From Enterococcus diestrammenae (GTDB lineage: Bacteria > Bacillota > Bacilli > Lactobacillales > Enterococcaceae): a DNA stretch of 48,835 nt. Within the stretch, counting starts at the first letter, position 1, and each line of letters starts with the position of its first letter. Shown here piece after piece: positions 48,013 to 48,835 of the stretch. Below the pieces are notes generated by a model. That model saw only the letters and a list, made by a program, of their open reading frames with translations, ran no database searches and had not been told where the DNA came from. The translations under genes and the position numbers were made by a program. Location of the stretch: NCBI RefSeq assembly GCF_009933255.1, contig NZ_MAEI01000017.1:1-48835 (forward strand). The letters are read 5' to 3'.

Positions 48013-48835
48013 GCTATCCGCCTCCTGACCTCGTCGCAAAAGAAAGTAACCACCTGATAACAGCAAAGCCAAGACCCCAATCAGACTAAAGAGCATCGTC
48101 CCAGGACCGCCCGTGGCAGGGAGAGGAACTTTTGGTTCGTTGTCAATTATTAATACGATTCGGTTGCTTTCAGTCCCAGACACAAGTGTTCGTTCCATTT
48201 CATCAAATGAACTACCATCTTTTTCAATGGTCACACTACCATTTGCTGTAACAATCACTTTATAGATACTCGTCGATAAAACATAACCGTCAGGAGCTGT
48301 TGTTTCTTTAAAGTAATTGGTTTTACCAGCCTTTAGATGATAGATTACACCATCTTTTTGGAATGTCCCTTTTCCATCTGCACCAGTACTAGCTTGAGCC
48401 AATTTGACTGCTTCACTATCAGTTGGAATTTTGTCGTATAGGGTAAAGATAGCATCTTGTAAGACTGTTTCATGGTTATAGGCATCTCGTTTAAGAATTT
48501 CTAGTTCGAATGGTTTTAAATAGTTTTTGACATCCATGGAGATTTGAATATGGCTACCATTCTTATTTACACTAAAATTACTATCCGAAGTTGATGCATC
48601 TGGATAAAAGTTAATCCTTCCTTCTTCTGTAATTATGATTGTTCCGATTATTCCAAGCGTTTCATACCCTTGAGGAGCACTAACCTCAACTAGGTCATAT
48701 GATCCTGGAGTCAAATTCGTCAACGTATGATTAGCACCATTTGCTGTTAATGGGAACTCTTGACTGCCTTGCTTCAATACAAAAGTCGCACCCGCCAAAG
48801 CTTCTCCAGTAGGATCTTTTATATGAAAATAAACC
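48013..48835 (-). CDS. Pilus tip or ancillary protein, C-terminal part (5' end off window, no stop)
   Basis: The frame enters from the right edge inside a SpaA-type domain (DPTGEALAGATFVLKQG, then SYDLVEVSAPQGYE). A second such domain follows (FTLYDKIPTD, NYFKETTAPDGYVL). The sorting signal LPATGG, a hydrophobic helix and RRGQEADS come next. No stop codon follows: the next codon is the GTG of the second pilin in the same frame. It is probably the first gene of the pilus operon and carries the adhesin, but the N-terminus is not visible. Confidence 0.85.

Noticed and set aside
46489..48798. One single 769-residue protein starting at a TTG at 48798.
   Set aside because: The TTG lies inside a SpaA-type domain that continues to the window edge, and a signal peptide with its own ribosome-binding site begins at 48012. 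The region is better described as a partial gene plus a second pilin.

Overview
The window looks like chromosomal DNA of an Enterococcus or a close relative. This rests on protein similarity recognised by eye and on gene order. The backbone pth-mfd-flippase-rqcP-divIC-yabR-tilS-hpt-ftsH followed by hslO-dusB-lysS and an rRNA operon is the conserved Firmicutes arrangement. An Ldt(fm)-type L,D-transpeptidase, a SagA/P54-like NlpC/P60 protein and a sortase-C pilus cluster point to enterococci. The base composition seems to be in the mid-40s %GC, judged by eye. No species is claimed.

Layout. Positions 1-495 hold three tandem sigma-A promoters and a leader for an rRNA operon that starts just beyond the left edge on the minus strand. 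Positions 496-4218 carry lysS, dusB and hslO. Positions 4766-9200 carry an arginine (ornithine) branch, argD then argC-argJ-argB, with candidate ArgR sites. Positions 9331-11102 are an HrtAB-like ABC exporter. Positions 11932-27822 carry the essential ftsH-hpt-tilS / yabR-divIC-rqcP-flippase / mfd-pth block. This block is split by two insertion sequences (ISL3 family and IS110 family, about 16.95-19.95 kb) between yabR and tilS. A small STM3941-like membrane gene in the block is broken by a homopolymer frameshift. Positions 28549-31276 carry ldh and the L,D-transpeptidase on the plus strand. Positions 31.05-31.93 kb hold a 3'-truncated AbiF-like gene preceded by its own promoter and a small structured RNA, which looks like the remnant of a type III-like toxin-antitoxin or phage-defence locus. 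Positions 32325-36827 carry a DUF1275 membrane protein, yebC, a GNAT acetyltransferase, a VanZ-like protein and an M3 oligopeptidase. Positions 37090-42991 carry the sagA-like hydrolase, mreC-mreD, and rsgA-rpe-thiN. Positions 43257 to the right edge are a pilus operon transcribed leftwards: tip or ancillary protein (partial), a second pilin, the backbone pilin and a class C sortase.

Most interesting points. (1) The partial tip protein has no stop codon after its LPATG sorting signal and runs in frame into the signal peptide of the next pilin. (2) The sortase has an extra C-terminal SpaA/prealbumin-like domain after its second membrane segment. (3) An AbiF-like remnant sits behind a candidate RNA antitoxin. 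(4) A family of dispersed hairpin repeats shares a core ending in TGTATGCG, with copies near 4.47, 11.35, 11.68 and 42.01 kb; the copies near 4.4 and 41.9 kb also share a second hairpin. (5) A roughly 350-400 bp imperfect palindrome lies downstream of ftsH. (6) The IS110 transposase ribosome-binding site is enclosed in a perfect 10-bp hairpin.

How the genes work together. The left two thirds is information processing and housekeeping: tRNA charging and modification, redox chaperone, ribosome rescue, transcription-coupled repair, division and proteolysis. The right third is mostly cell surface: peptidoglycan cross-linking by Ldt, SagA hydrolase, MreCD elongation scaffold and sortase-assembled pili.
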